Shown here one piece after another: positions 22,993 through 32,297 of a stretch of DNA of 38,702 nt. Source of the stretch: Methanobacteriota archaeon. Lineage in GTDB: Archaea; Halobacteriota; Methanomicrobia; Methanomicrobiales; Methanospirillaceae. The notes under the pieces are model-generated. The model was not told the DNA's origin. It saw only the letters and a list, made by a program, of their open reading frames with translations, and made no database searches. The position numbers and the translations under genes were made by a program. Each line of letters starts with the position of its first letter. The stretch's first letter is position 1. The stretch is taken from contig JAKPPV010000039.1 of NCBI GenBank assembly GCA_029547145.1, positions 1-38,702 of the forward strand, given 5' to 3'.

Positions 22993-24357
22993 TCACCGCC
23001 CGACCGCAAGCCCGTACTTCTCCGCGATCTCGTCGAGGGCATCGGCGAGGTACTCGACCCGCCGCCATGAGAGACCGTAGGTGGAGAGTTTCCAGTGGCG
23101 GGTGGCGCCGGCGAACTGGCCGACGATCCCCCGTTTCGAGAGCTCGTCGGACAGGAAGTATCCCTTGCGCCTGTGCGTCTTCGCGATCCGGTCGAAGGAG
23201 CCCGTGGTGTCGATCTTGGTGAGGGCGTGCCTGCGCGGGTACTCCGAGACGCAGGCCGACCCCTCGATCGCGAGGAGGCGGTCAACAAAGTAGTTCGACT
23301 TCTTCACCTCCTCGTCCCACCGGGTGACCCGCTCCCGGACGGCCGGGAACGAGGCGATCATCGCGACGAGGTTCCCTCCCATCAGGGTGCACCCGAGCAT
23401 CTCGACCTCTTTCACCCCGAACCGGCGCCCGGTGAGGTCCCCCTCCACCCGGGTGGTCCGGAAGACCCGGTCGGCGTATTCATCGGTGGTGGCGAGCACC
23501 CCGGACGGCGCCGGCGCCGCCATCGACTTGTGCCCTGACCCGACCACGAAGTCGGCGCCGATCCCGCTGCCGTCGACCGGCATGACGCCGACCGTGTAGG
23601 CGCCGTTGTAGAGGAACGGTACGTCGTACTGGTGTGCAACCTTCGCGATCCCACGGACATCATGCTCGTTCGCGTTCTGGTAGTCGAAGTGGTCGCAGAT
23701 CACGAGGGCGGGCGGGCGCCCCGTCTCACGGATGCAGGCCTCGAGCCTCTCCGCGGCGGCGTCGGCGGTCACGATCGCCCGGTCGTTCGCCGGGATCTCC
23801 CGGACGATCCCGCCCACCTGCTCGACCGCGAGGTACTCGGTATAATGGCCGAGCGAGGAGAGGACGACGATGTCGCCTTTCCCGACGAGTGCGGAGACGA
23901 CGGCCTGAAAGCCCCGCCGGGCCCCGGGGACCACCCGGGCCTGGTCCATGTTGAGGAACCGGGCGAGCTCCTCGTGGAACCGGGCCGACGGCGGCTTCGT
24001 GATCTTGTCGAGTCGGAAGGGCGCCCGGCAGGCGTCGCAGACCGAGTAACCGTCGCCGTAGACGGCGAGCGCCTTCCTGGCCTCCGGGGTGAGCCGGCCG
24101 CCGGCCTGGATCGGCTGAATGTTGATCGACTGCTCCTCGCGCAACCGGAGTTCGATCGAGCCGGCGATCCGGGTCACCCGGGGCTGTCCCGTCCGGTTCC
24201 TGATGTCAGCAACGATCCCCTCGAGCTCCGCCAGCTTCGCCTCGAACGCCCTCTCCTCCTCCTCCGAGAGGCCCGTGGGAAGGGCCTGTCGGTAGACCTC
24301 CCGCAGGTCCTCGAGGCAGAAGAGCCCCTCGATGATCTTCTGGATCCGGATGTCCAT
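22993..24357 (-). CDS. pscS: O-phosphoseryl-tRNA:Cys-tRNA synthase (SepCysS) with N-terminal extension
   Basis: A 454-residue PLP enzyme that converts phosphoseryl-tRNA(Cys) to cysteinyl-tRNA(Cys). The core begins near residue 78 (INIQPIQAGGRLTPEARKAL). GYSVCDACR (C107, C110) and EMLGCTLMGG (C323) give the three cysteines of the family, and Lys277 in VGSGHKSMAA is the PLP lysine. The roughly 77 residues before the core, with an acidic helical stretch SEEEERAFEAKLAELEGIVA, are absent from the Archaeoglobus and Methanocaldococcus enzymes. The ATG at 24357 has a GGGGAG ribosome binding site; a TTG two codons earlier is less likely. thiI follows directly and ilvN ends 81 bases upstream. Confidence 0.92.
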   Translation of the reverse strand: MDIRIQKIIEGLFCLEDLREVYRQALPTGLSEEEERAFEAKLAELEGIVADIRNRTGQPRVTRIAGSIELRLREEQSINIQPIQAGGRLTPEARKALAVYGDGYSVCDACRAPFRLDKITKPPSARFHEELARFLNMDQARVVPGARRGFQAVVSALVGKGDIVVLSSLGHYTEYLAVEQVGGIVREIPANDRAIVTADAAAERLEACIRETGRPPALVICDHFDYQNANEHDVRGIAKVAHQYDVPFLYNGAYTVGVMPVDGSGIGADFVVGSGHKSMAAPAPSGVLATTDEYADRVFRTTRVEGDLTGRRFGVKEVEMLGCTLMGGNLVAMIASFPAVRERVTRWDEEVKKSNYFVDRLLAIEGSACVSEYPRRHALTKIDTTGSFDRIAKTHRRKGYFLSDELSKRGIVGQFAGATRHWKLSTYGLSWRRVEYLADALDEIAEKYGLAVGR

Positions 24358-24438
24358 TCGCAACTCCCCGAGGTCGTTCGCGGGGAGCGGACTTATCCCT
24401 TTGGATCGTCCGTACGGCCGAATAAGGAGGAAAATGGG

Positions 24439-24942
24439 TTATTTCTCGCTCATCACGGTCTTCTGACCACGGAGGACGGCGATCCGGCCCGTGCGGTAGA
24501 GCTCCCGGATCCCGTAGACGGCGAGGAGGCGCTGGAGCGCGTCGATCTTGTCGGAATCCCCGGTCACCTCGAGGGTCACCGTCTTCGGGCCGACGTCGAT
24601 GATCTGCGACCGGAAGATCGTCGCGATCTGCATCACCTCGGCACGGACGCCGCCGGGCTCCGCCGCGACCTTGATCAGGGCGAGTTCGCGTTCGACCCTC
24701 TCACGGTCGGTGAGATCCGAGACCTTGATGACGTCGATCAGCTTGTTGAGCTGTTTGATCACCTGCTCGACCTCGCGGTCGTCCCCGAAGACCACCAGCG
24801 TGATCCGGCTCGTCCCCTCCTCCTCGGAGGTGCCCACCGCGAGCGATTCGATGTTGAAGCCCCGGCGGCTGAAGAGCCCCGTGACCCTCGAGAGCACCCC
24901 CGCCCGGTTCTCGACCAGGACGGAGAGCGTGTGTCGCTTCAT
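24439..24942 (-). CDS. ilvN: Acetolactate synthase small (regulatory) subunit
   Basis: A 167-residue IlvN/IlvH with an N-terminal ACT domain ([20 protein letters not shown] and [20 protein letters not shown]) and a C-terminal regulatory domain ending [13 protein letters not shown]. It activates and gives feedback control (valine in other organisms) to the large subunit. The start [15 protein letters not shown] overlaps the ilvB stop by four bases (ATGA). The frame remains open upstream but that is a shadow of ilvB. Length is standard. It is the third gene of cimA-ilvB-ilvN. Confidence 0.95.
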   Translation of the reverse strand: MKRHTLSVLVENRAGVLSRVTGLFSRRGFNIESLAVGTSEEEGTSRITLVVFGDDREVEQVIKQLNKLIDVIKVSDLTDRERVERELALIKVAAEPGGVRAEVMQIATIFRSQIIDVGPKTVTLEVTGDSDKIDALQRLLAVYGIRELYRTGRIAVLRGQKTVMSEK

Positions 24943-26615
24943 TGCCGGCTCCCGATCATCTCGTTGATCGCAGCGCCCGCCGGAACCATCGGGAAGACAT
25001 TCTCCTCCCGTACGACACGGACGTCCACGATGAACGGCCCTTCGTGGGCGATCGCGGTCCGGAGCGCGTCCCTGACCTCCCTGCGCTCCTCGACGACCAT
25101 GCCGTCGATCCCGTAGGCCCGGGCGATCCCGACGAAGTCGACCTGGGGGAGCTCGGTGTAGGAATAGCGGTGCTCGTAGAAGAGTTCCTGCCACTGCCGG
25201 ACCATCCCCAGGAACCCGTTGTTGAGTACCACGACCTTGACCGGTATCCGGTACTGGGCGATCGTGCCGAACTCCTGGATGTTCATCTGGAGGCTTCCGT
25301 CTCCGGCGACCAGGAAGACCTGCTCGCCGGGCCGGGCGACGCAGGCGCCCATCGATGCGGGAAGGCCGTAGCCCATCGTGCCGAGTCCTCCCGAGGTGAT
25401 CCATGAGCGGGGCTTGGTAAAGCAGAAGTGCTGCGCGGTCCACATCTGGTTCTGCCCGACCTCGGAGACGACCACCCCGTCGCCGTCCAGGAGCTCCGAG
25501 AGGGTCCGGACGACATACTGCGGATGGAGCAGGTCGTCGTCACGGATCACGAGGGGATGGGTCTTTCGCCAGTGCTCGACGCGCTCGAGCCACGGGCCGG
25601 TCCGGGAGCCCCGGGGGGGGAGGCGGGCAAGGATCTGCGCGAGGACCTGCCTGACATCGCCGACGATCGGGACGTCGACCGGCTTGTTCTTCCCGATCTC
25701 GGCGGGGTCGATGTCGATATGGATCACCTGCGCGTTCGGGGCGAAGGTCTCGATCCGCCCGGTGACCCGGTCGTCGAAACGGGCCCCGATCGCGACGAGG
25801 AGGTCACACTCCGTCACGGCATAGTTCGCGTACGCGGTCCCGTGCATACCGAGCATCCCCAGGTTCAGCGGGTGGTCACCGCGGATCGCACCGAGGCCCA
25901 TCAGGGTGGTGGTGACGGGGGCACCGAGCCGCTCGGCGAGGGCGAGGAGCTCCTGGTCCGCCCCCGAGAGGATGACGCCGCCACCGGCGTAGAGCAGGGG
26001 GCGTTGCGCCCTCTTCATCAGGTCGACCGCCCGCTCGATCTGCCTGGGATGGCCCTTCACCGTCGGCTGGTATCCCCGGAGGCTGACGCTCGTCGGGAAC
26101 TCGATCCCTTCGGGCACCTCCCCCGTCGAGACGTCCTTCGGCAGGTCGATCAGTACCGGGCCCGGACGCCCCGTCGAGGCGATGTAGAACGCCTCCGCGA
26201 TCACCTGCGGCAGGTCTTCCGCCCGGGAGACCAGGTAGTTGTGCTTGGTGATCGGCATCGTGATGCCGTGGATATCCGACTCCTGGAACGCATCGTTGCC
26301 GAGCAGGCTGGTCGGAACCTGGCCCGTCAGGGCGACGATCGGGATCGAGTCCATGTATGCGGTCGCGATCCCCGTGACCAGGTTACAGGCACCGGGCCCG
26401 GAGGTGGCAAGACAGACCCCGACACGGCCCGAGGCCCGCGCGTAACCGTCCGCTGCGTGGGCGGCCGCCTGCTCGTGCCGGACGAGGATGTGTTCGAGCG
26501 GGGAGTCGTAGAGCACGTCGTAGATGGGCAGGACCACGCCGCCGGGGTACCCGAAGATCGTCTTCGTCCCCTGGCGGAGCAGGCCCTCTATCAGCACCTT
26601 GGCACCGGTCTTCAT
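24939..26615 (-). CDS. ilvB: Acetolactate synthase large (catalytic) subunit
   Basis: A 558-residue thiamine-diphosphate enzyme making acetolactate and acetohydroxybutyrate for valine, leucine and isoleucine. The activating glutamate is in [17 protein letters not shown] (about Glu47), with [12 protein letters not shown] before it. The ThDP/magnesium motif [20 protein letters not shown] lies near residue 440, and the FAD-type middle domain has [14 protein letters not shown]. All three ThDP-enzyme domains are complete. Start and stop both overlap neighbours by four bases (cimA before, ilvN after), so it belongs to one operon. The C-terminal block [17 protein letters not shown] is typical. Confidence 0.96.
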   Translation of the reverse strand: MKTGAKVLIEGLLRQGTKTIFGYPGGVVLPIYDVLYDSPLEHILVRHEQAAAHAADGYARASGRVGVCLATSGPGACNLVTGIATAYMDSIPIVALTGQVPTSLLGNDAFQESDIHGITMPITKHNYLVSRAEDLPQVIAEAFYIASTGRPGPVLIDLPKDVSTGEVPEGIEFPTSVSLRGYQPTVKGHPRQIERAVDLMKRAQRPLLYAGGGVILSGADQELLALAERLGAPVTTTLMGLGAIRGDHPLNLGMLGMHGTAYANYAVTECDLLVAIGARFDDRVTGRIETFAPNAQVIHIDIDPAEIGKNKPVDVPIVGDVRQVLAQILARLPPRGSRTGPWLERVEHWRKTHPLVIRDDDLLHPQYVVRTLSELLDGDGVVVSEVGQNQMWTAQHFCFTKPRSWITSGGLGTMGYGLPASMGACVARPGEQVFLVAGDGSLQMNIQEFGTIAQYRIPVKVVVLNNGFLGMVRQWQELFYEHRYSYTELPQVDFVGIARAYGIDGMVVEERREVRDALRTAIAHEGPFIVDVRVVREENVFPMVPAGAAINEMIGSRQ

Positions 26616-28105
26616 GTATCCGTATCCCTGAGCAGCCGATTCATGCCCGCGACGACGGCCTCCACGGAGGCCGTGATGATGTCGGTCCGGGCACCGCGGC
26701 TGGTGATCATCTTTCCGTCCTTCGCCATCTTAACCGTTACATCGACGAGCGCGTCCGTCCCGCCCGAGATCGCATCCACGTGGTACTCCAGGAGCTCGAT
26801 CTCCCCGACCCCCGCGACCGACCGGCGGAGCGCCTCGATCGCGGCGTCAACCGGTCCCTTCCCGGTCGCGGCGCTCGTGTGCTCCTCGCCGTTCACCCGG
26901 ATCGTGACGGACGCGGTCGGGATCGCGTTCGAGCCCGAGACCACCGTGTACTGCCGGAGCGAGAGGACCGGAGCGCACTCGATCGCGAGTACCGCTTCGG
27001 CAATCGCGAGGAGGTCCGCGTCGGTGACCCGCTTGCCCTCGTCTCCGAGGGCCTTGATCCGCCGGACGATCTCGGCGAGACGGGGAGGGTCGGGGTGGTA
27101 GCCCCGCTCGGCAAGGGCCGCCTCGACCGCCGCCGACCCCGTGTGCTTGCCGAGCAGGATACGGCGGGTCCGACCGACCAGCTCGGGCGGGAGCGCCTCG
27201 TAGGTGGAGGCGTCGCGGAGGACCCCGTGGGCGTGGATCCCCGACTCGTGGGTGAAGGCCATCTCGCCCGAGACGGGTGCCTGGGTCGCGAGCGGCACCT
27301 TCGTGAGGCGCGAGACCAGGGCCGAGAGGGCATAGAGCCGCTGCGTCCTGATCCCGGTGTGGTAGCCGTAGAGCCGCTCGAGCGCCATCACCAGGGCCTC
27401 GAAGGCGGTGTTCCCCGCCCGTTCTCCCAGACCGTTCACGGTGGCATGGGCCATCGTCGCACCCGCCTTCAGGGCAGCGACGGTGGTCGCGAGGGCGAAC
27501 CCCAGGTCGTCGTGACAGTGGATCGAGAGCGGGGCGAGGGCCGCGAGCGGCGGGATCAGGACCGTGGCCCGCTCCGGGGTGAGGAGGCCGACCGTGTCAC
27601 AGAAACAGAGCCGGTCCGCCCCCCGTTCCACCCCGCCGGCGAAGAGCTCGGCGACGAAGGCCTGGTCGGCCCGCGAGGCGTCCTCGCCCGAGAGCTCGAC
27701 GACGAGCCCACGCTCCTTCGCGTACTCCACCGCGTCGAAGGCCATCCGGAGGACCGCGTCGCGGTCCTTGCGGAGCTTCTTTTCGATGTGCAGGTCGGAG
27801 ACAGGAACCACCAGGTGGACCGAGTCGGCCCCGGAGTCGACCGCCCAGTCGATATCGACCGGGAGGGCGCGGACGTAGCAGCAGATCTCGGGAGAGAGCC
27901 CGGCGTCCGCCACGAGCCGGATCGCATCCCGCTCTCCCTCCGAGGCGGCAGCGGAGCCGACCTCGATGACATCGACGCCGACGTCGGCGAGCATACGGGC
28001 GATCTCGAGTTTCTGGTCCGGACCAAGGGACACCCCGGGCGTCTGTTCGCCGTCGCGGAGCGTCGTGTCAAAAAAGCGCAGCCTACCGGCGAATAAAGCC
28101 CTCAC
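26612..28105 (-). CDS. cimA: (R)-citramalate synthase
   Basis: A 497-residue enzyme of the isopropylmalate/citramalate/homocitrate synthase family. [18 protein letters not shown] starts the TIM barrel, with metal ligands in the first motif and in [15 protein letters not shown], and a full C-terminal LeuA dimer domain. The stretch [20 protein letters not shown] plus [15 protein letters not shown] closely follows Methanocaldococcus CimA, so I prefer citramalate synthase (acetyl-CoA plus pyruvate, first step of the threonine-independent route to isoleucine) over LeuA. Overlap with ilvB by four bases supports this. The start is a GTG with no ribosome binding site; a nearly leaderless transcript is possible. 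Confidence 0.85.
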   Translation of the reverse strand: MRALFAGRLRFFDTTLRDGEQTPGVSLGPDQKLEIARMLADVGVDVIEVGSAAASEGERDAIRLVADAGLSPEICCYVRALPVDIDWAVDSGADSVHLVVPVSDLHIEKKLRKDRDAVLRMAFDAVEYAKERGLVVELSGEDASRADQAFVAELFAGGVERGADRLCFCDTVGLLTPERATVLIPPLAALAPLSIHCHDDLGFALATTVAALKAGATMAHATVNGLGERAGNTAFEALVMALERLYGYHTGIRTQRLYALSALVSRLTKVPLATQAPVSGEMAFTHESGIHAHGVLRDASTYEALPPELVGRTRRILLGKHTGSAAVEAALAERGYHPDPPRLAEIVRRIKALGDEGKRVTDADLLAIAEAVLAIECAPVLSLRQYTVVSGSNAIPTASVTIRVNGEEHTSAATGKGPVDAAIEALRRSVAGVGEIELLEYHVDAISGGTDALVDVTVKMAKDGKMITSRGARTDIITASVEAVVAGMNRLLRDTDT

Positions 28106-28145
28106 TTACGGAGGTAGAGTCCATGCAGATCCGTCGGACGGGGGA

Positions 28146-28176
28146 GCATAAAAAACTAGGGATCAGACCTTATTAC
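28146..28176. promoter_or_regulatory. Divergent promoter region between cimA and rfbC
   Basis: For cimA the minus strand has TAGTTTTTTATGC (28146-28158), with a predicted start near 28125 and a short leader. For rfbC the plus strand has ACCTTATTACC (about 28168-28178), which would place transcription start near 28197, almost at the ATG, so rfbC may be leaderless. Neither gene has a clear ribosome binding site, in agreement with short or absent leaders. Confidence 0.4.
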
Positions 28177-28199
28177 CCGCAAGGACGAACCTGATCCCC

Positions 28200-28676
28200 A
28201 TGGGCACGACGATCGAGGGCGTCCTGGTCACGCCGCTCCGGGTGATCCCCGACGAGCGCGGCTGGCTGATGGAGATCCTCCGCTGCGACGATCCGCACTT
28301 CTCCGCCTTCGGCCAGGTCTACATGACGACGGCCTATCCGAACGTGGTCAAGGCATGGCACTATCATAAGAAGCAGACCGACAACTTCACCTGCGTCCAC
28401 GGGATGATGAAGGTCGCGCTCTACGACGCCCGTCCCGGCTCCCCGACCCACGGGGTGTTGATGGAGGTCTTTATCGGTGAGAAGAACCCGGCGCTGATCA
28501 CGGTCCCCCCGGGGGTCTACCACGGGTTCAAGGCGATCGGGAACGAGACCGCGTTCTTCGTCTCGGTCCCGAACCTGCCCTACAACCGGGAGGAACCCGA
28601 CGAGTACCGACTCCCCCCGGACACCGCCGAGATCCCCTACGACTGGGGGCTCCTGCCGGGTCTCCGGCACGGGTGA
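28200..28676 (+). CDS. rfbC: dTDP-4-dehydrorhamnose 3,5-epimerase-like protein
   Basis: A 158-residue cupin-type protein, shorter than the usual 180-190 residues of RmlC. TPLRVIPDERGWLMEILR, the pocket WHYHKKQTDNF, and VPPGVYHGFKAIGNETAFFV match the family. The catalytic histidine appears to be in KAWHYH (classical RGLH), but the nearby active-site lysine of classical RmlC is not obvious; this looks like the archaeal divergent branch. In dTDP-L-rhamnose synthesis it would epimerise the 4-keto sugar at C3 and C5. It leads the operon rfbC-B-D-A and ends four bases before rfbB. Epimerase specificity is inferred from the operon. Confidence 0.8.
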   Translation: MGTTIEGVLVTPLRVIPDERGWLMEILRCDDPHFSAFGQVYMTTAYPNVVKAWHYHKKQTDNFTCVHGMMKVALYDARPGSPTHGVLMEVFIGEKNPALITVPPGVYHGFKAIGNETAFFVSVPNLPYNREEPDEYRLPPDTAEIPYDWGLLPGLRHG

Positions 28677-28680
28677 GACC

Positions 28681-29643
28681 ATGCGGCTCCTCGTCACCGG
28701 CGGATGCGGGTTCATCGGCGCCAACTTCGTGCGCGATCAGCTCGCCCGCCACCCGGACCGCTCGATCGTCAACCTGGACCTGCTCACCTATGCGGGAAAC
28801 CCGGCGAACCTTGCCGAGGTCGCCGGCGACCCACGGTACCGGTTCGTCCAGGGTGACATCCGCGACGCGGACCTCGTCGGCCGGCTCGTGGGGGAGGTGG
28901 ACGCGGTCATCCACTTTGCGGCCGAGAGCCACGTGGACCGTTCGATCGCGGACCCGGGGGCATTCGTCTCGACGAACATCCAGGGGACCTTCACCCTGCT
29001 CGAGGCGGCACGCCAGGCCGGTGTCGACCGGTTCGTGCACGTCTCGACCGACGAGGTGTACGGTTCGATCGCCGAGGGGGCGTTCACCGAGGACGACCCC
29101 CTCCGTCCGTCCTCCCCGTACTCTGCCTCGAAGGCCGGTTCCGACCTCCTCGCGCTCGCCTATCACACCACCCACGACCTGCCGGTGATCGTCACCCGCT
29201 GTTCCAACAACTACGGCCCCTTCCAGTACCCCGAGAAACTGATCCCTCTCTTCATCACGAACCTCCTCTCGGGACGAAAGGTCCCGGTGTACGGGAGCGG
29301 AAGGAACGTGCGGGAGTGGATCTACGTCCTGGATCACTGCCGCGCCCTGGACTTCGTGCTCGGGCAAGGGAGGCCCGGGGAGGTCTATAACATCGGCTCG
29401 GGGGTGGAGAAGACCAACCTGGAGATCACCGCGGCACTGCTCGCACTCCTGGAAAAGGACGACTCCTGGGTGGAGCACGTCACCGACAGGAAGGGGCACG
29501 ACTTCCGCTACGCGATCGACTGCCGGAAGCTCCGGGGGCTCGGTTGGGCCCCCGAGTTCACATTCGAACGGGCCCTCGCCGAGACGGTCGAGTGGTACCG
29601 GGCACACGAGGCATGGTGGCGGCCCCTGAAGGGACGGTCCTGA
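28681..29643 (+). CDS. rfbB: dTDP-glucose 4,6-dehydratase
   Basis: A 320-residue extended SDR enzyme. The NAD motif TGGCGFIGANF is at about 6-16, the catalytic STDEVYGS near 118-125 and the YSASKAG motif (Tyr, Lys) near 146-152. EWIYVLDHC and YNIGSG are typical of dTDP-glucose dehydratases. It converts dTDP-glucose to dTDP-4-keto-6-deoxyglucose, the second step of rhamnose synthesis. The ATG begins four bases after the rfbC stop. Its end overlaps the start of rfbD by about 31 bases, so the order is tightly packed. Confidence 0.94.
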   Translation: MRLLVTGGCGFIGANFVRDQLARHPDRSIVNLDLLTYAGNPANLAEVAGDPRYRFVQGDIRDADLVGRLVGEVDAVIHFAAESHVDRSIADPGAFVSTNIQGTFTLLEAARQAGVDRFVHVSTDEVYGSIAEGAFTEDDPLRPSSPYSASKAGSDLLALAYHTTHDLPVIVTRCSNNYGPFQYPEKLIPLFITNLLSGRKVPVYGSGRNVREWIYVLDHCRALDFVLGQGRPGEVYNIGSGVEKTNLEITAALLALLEKDDSWVEHVTDRKGHDFRYAIDCRKLRGLGWAPEFTFERALAETVEWYRAHEAWWRPLKGRS

Positions 29644-30434
29644 TCCTCGGTGCGACGGGACGTCTCGGGCGCTCCCTCGCGCGGATCTACCCCGGGGCGG
29701 TCCTCGTCGGCCACGAGGTGGAGCTGACGGACGGGGTGGCCATCCGATCGGTGATCGGGTCCCACCGGCCCCGCCTCGTCTACAACTGCGCCGCGTTCAC
29801 CGACGTCGACGCCTGCGAGGAGGAGCCGGAACGCGCAATGGCCGTGAATGGTCACGCGGCAGGGACGGTGGCAACCGCCTGCGCCGAGATCGGGGCGATG
29901 CTGGTCCACATCTCCACGGACTACGTCTTTGGCGGTGACCGCAACGGATACACGGAGTGGGACCCCCCGGACCCGATCAACACCTACGGCCGTTCCAAGG
30001 CGCTCGGGGAGGCACGCGTCCGGTCGGCGGGGGGGGACTGGCGGATCGTCCGGACAAGCCGGCTCTTCGGGCCGGGCGAGAACGACTTCGCCAGCCAGAT
30101 ACGGACCCGCTCGCTCGTGAAGCCGGTTGTGCCCGTGATCGAGGACGAATGGTCCCGGTTCACCTACCTCCCCGAGCTCGCCGCGCGCCTTCCCGAGGTG
30201 GTGTCCGCCCCTGTTGGGATCTATCATCTCACGAACGAGGGGACCGTCTCGTGGTACGGGTTCGCCCGGGCACTCGTCCCGAACGCGACACCGGTCAGGG
30301 GGCGGCAGTGCCATCGCAGGGCGCTCCGGCCCCGCTGCTCGGCCCTGCTGAACACGCGCCTCCGACCGATGTGCTCCTGGCAGGAGGCGCTCTCAGACTA
30401 TATACGCTGCGAGGACGAACAGGTGATCAGATGA
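29613..30434 (+). CDS. rfbD: dTDP-4-dehydrorhamnose reductase
   Basis: A 273-residue SDR. The start MVAAPEGTVLILGATGRLGR, preceded by GAGG, lies inside the 3' end of rfbB; the frame is open further upstream but without coding sense. Motifs are LILGATGRLG, HISTDYVFGG and NTYGRSKALGE (Tyr and Lys of the active site). It carries out the final NAD(P)H-dependent step to dTDP-L-rhamnose. The C-terminus (RPRCSALLNTRLRPMCSWQE) follows the family pattern RPxxSxL. The stop overlaps the rfbA start by four bases. Confidence 0.9.
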   Translation: MVAAPEGTVLILGATGRLGRSLARIYPGAVLVGHEVELTDGVAIRSVIGSHRPRLVYNCAAFTDVDACEEEPERAMAVNGHAAGTVATACAEIGAMLVHISTDYVFGGDRNGYTEWDPPDPINTYGRSKALGEARVRSAGGDWRIVRTSRLFGPGENDFASQIRTRSLVKPVVPVIEDEWSRFTYLPELAARLPEVVSAPVGIYHLTNEGTVSWYGFARALVPNATPVRGRQCHRRALRPRCSALLNTRLRPMCSWQEALSDYIRCEDEQVIR

Positions 30435-31162
30435 AGGGTGTCATCCTTGCCGGCGGCACCGGCTCCCGCCTCCTGCCGCTGACCAAGGTCACGAACAAGC
30501 ATCTCCTCCCGGTCTACGACAAGCCCATGATCTTCTACCCGCTCGAGAAGCTGATCGAGGCGGGCATCCAGGAGATCATGATCGTCTCGGGCAGGGGGCA
30601 CGCCGGCCACTTTCTCGAGCTCCTCGGGTCGGGCTCGGCGTACGGCGTCCGCCTGACCTACGAGATCCAGGACACGGCCGGCGGGATCGCCCAGGCGCTG
30701 GGCCTGGCGCGCCGGTGGGCCGGCGACGAACCGGTGGCGGTGATCCTCGGCGACAACATCTTCGAGGACTCGTTCCGGGACGACATCCAGGACTTCCGCT
30801 CGGGCGGCAAGATCTTCCTCAAGGAGGTTCCCGACGCGAACCGCTTCGGGGTGGCGGAGGTGAAGGGGGACCGGGTGATCGGGATCGAGGAGAAACCGGC
30901 CCGGCCGAAGTCGAACCTCGCGGTGACCGGCTGTTACCTCTACGACTCCAGGGTCTTCGAGATCATCAAGACCCTCGTCCCCTCGGGCAGGGGAGAACTC
31001 GAGATCACGGACGTGAACAATGCCTACATCCGGATGGGAGAGATGCAGTTCTCGATCCTCAGGGGCTTCTGGTCGGACGCCGGGACCTTCGACTCGCTGA
31101 TCCGGGCCGGCGTGATGGTCCAGCGGCACCGGAAGGCGGCGCGGGGAGGGGACGGGGCATGA
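30431..31162 (+). CDS. rfbA: Glucose-1-phosphate thymidylyltransferase (short form)
   Basis: A 243-residue nucleotidyltransferase beginning MKGVILAGGTGSRLLPLTKV, with the LPVYDKPMIFYPLEKLIEAG motif, VILGDNIFED and FGVAEVKGDRVIGIEEKP. It makes dTDP-glucose from dTTP and glucose-1-phosphate, the first step of the pathway. It is the short class of about 245 residues, lacking the longer C-terminal part of bacterial RmlA (about 290). Start and stop both overlap neighbours by four bases, so the whole set from rfbD to the oxidoreductase is coupled. Confidence 0.93.
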   Translation: MKGVILAGGTGSRLLPLTKVTNKHLLPVYDKPMIFYPLEKLIEAGIQEIMIVSGRGHAGHFLELLGSGSAYGVRLTYEIQDTAGGIAQALGLARRWAGDEPVAVILGDNIFEDSFRDDIQDFRSGGKIFLKEVPDANRFGVAEVKGDRVIGIEEKPARPKSNLAVTGCYLYDSRVFEIIKTLVPSGRGELEITDVNNAYIRMGEMQFSILRGFWSDAGTFDSLIRAGVMVQRHRKAARGGDGA

Positions 31163-32286
31163 GCCGGATCGGGATCGTCGGCACCGGGTACATCGCGAAG
31201 GGGATCCTCTTCGCCCTCGGAAGGACCGACGACCTGGAGGTGACGAGGGTCTTCACCCACTCGTCGCCCGAATCCCGGACGGACTTCCCGAAACGAACGC
31301 TCCTGACGAACTCGATCGAGGAGCTGGTCGATGCAAGTGACCTCGTCGTCGTCGCCTCGGGAGACCCGGTGAGGGCGACGGAACCGGTGGAGGCGGCGAT
31401 CGATGCCTCGCTCCCCGTGGTGACGATGGACGCCGAGCTCCAGGTGACGGTCGGGACGCACTTCTGCCGGCGCGGCTACTTCACCGAGGCGGAGGGGGAC
31501 CAGCCCGGATGCCTGGCGGCGCTCCGGGAGGAGGCCCTCGCGATGGGCTTCACCCCGCTCGTCTACGGGAACCTGAAGGGCTTCCTCAACCACCGCCCGA
31601 CCCTCGAGGAGATGCGCTACTGGTCCGGGATCCAGGGGATCAGCCTGGACAAGACGACGGCGTTCACGGACGGGACGAAGGTCCAGATCGAGCAGGCCCT
31701 CGTGGCGAACGGCCTCGATGCGGCGATCGTCCAGGACGGACTCCTCGGCCCGACGGCGGAGGATGTGGCCTCGGGGGGGGCGGCGCTCGCGCGGATCGCC
31801 GACGAGCGGCATCAGCCCATCTCGGACTACCTGCTCGGCGTTCCGGGTGCACCCGCAGGGGTCTTCCTGACGGGGCGGCACGAGGAGGAGATGCAGCCCT
31901 ACCTTCGCTACTACAAGATGGGCGACGGGCCGTACTACACCCTGCTGCGCAACTACCACCTCTGCCACCTCGAGGTCGCAAAGACGGTCCGGCGGGCGAT
32001 CGAGGAGAGACCACCGCTCCTGAACAACGGGAGATCGCCGACCGTCCAGGTGGTCGGAGTCGCTAAGCGCGACCTCGCGGAGGGGGAGGTGCTCCGGCAC
32101 CCGATCGGGTCGTTTGACGTGCGGGGGGTCGCGATCCGGACCGCCGACCACCCGGAGCACGTCCCGATCGGCCTCCTCGACGGCGCGCGCCTCACCCGCC
32201 CCGTGCCATCGGACGGGACGATCACCCTCGACGACGTCGAACTGGTCGAGAGCCGTGCCGTCGAGATCTGGCGTACAATCCGGTAA
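31159..32286 (+). CDS. NAD(P)-dependent oxidoreductase with C-terminal SAF domain (homoserine dehydrogenase-like)
   Basis: A 375-residue protein with an N-terminal Rossmann domain (RIGIVGTGYIAKGILFAL, then DLVVVASGDPVRATEPVEAA) resembling homoserine dehydrogenase, a middle catalytic-like region (GNLKGFLNHRPTLEEM, DKTTAFTDGTKVQIEQ) and a C-terminal SAF-type domain (VAKRDLAEGEVL, PIGLLDGARLTRPVPSDGTI). Such proteins (COG4091-like) occur in sugar nucleotide and surface polysaccharide clusters, but the substrate is not known to me. Its ATG overlaps the rfbA stop, tying it to the dTDP-rhamnose operon. A role in making or modifying a further sugar or a branched-chain sugar acid is possible (inference). 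Confidence 0.75.
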   Translation: MSRIGIVGTGYIAKGILFALGRTDDLEVTRVFTHSSPESRTDFPKRTLLTNSIEELVDASDLVVVASGDPVRATEPVEAAIDASLPVVTMDAELQVTVGTHFCRRGYFTEAEGDQPGCLAALREEALAMGFTPLVYGNLKGFLNHRPTLEEMRYWSGIQGISLDKTTAFTDGTKVQIEQALVANGLDAAIVQDGLLGPTAEDVASGGAALARIADERHQPISDYLLGVPGAPAGVFLTGRHEEEMQPYLRYYKMGDGPYYTLLRNYHLCHLEVAKTVRRAIEERPPLLNNGRSPTVQVVGVAKRDLAEGEVLRHPIGSFDVRGVAIRTADHPEHVPIGLLDGARLTRPVPSDGTITLDDVELVESRAVEIWRTIR

Positions 32287-32297
32287 TATTTTCCTTT
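32287..32297 (+). terminator. T-rich terminator of the rfb operon
   Basis: The eleven bases between the oxidoreductase stop and the convergent glycosyltransferase stop read TATTTTCCTTT and continue TT, enough for archaeal termination of the plus-strand operon. Confidence 0.45.
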
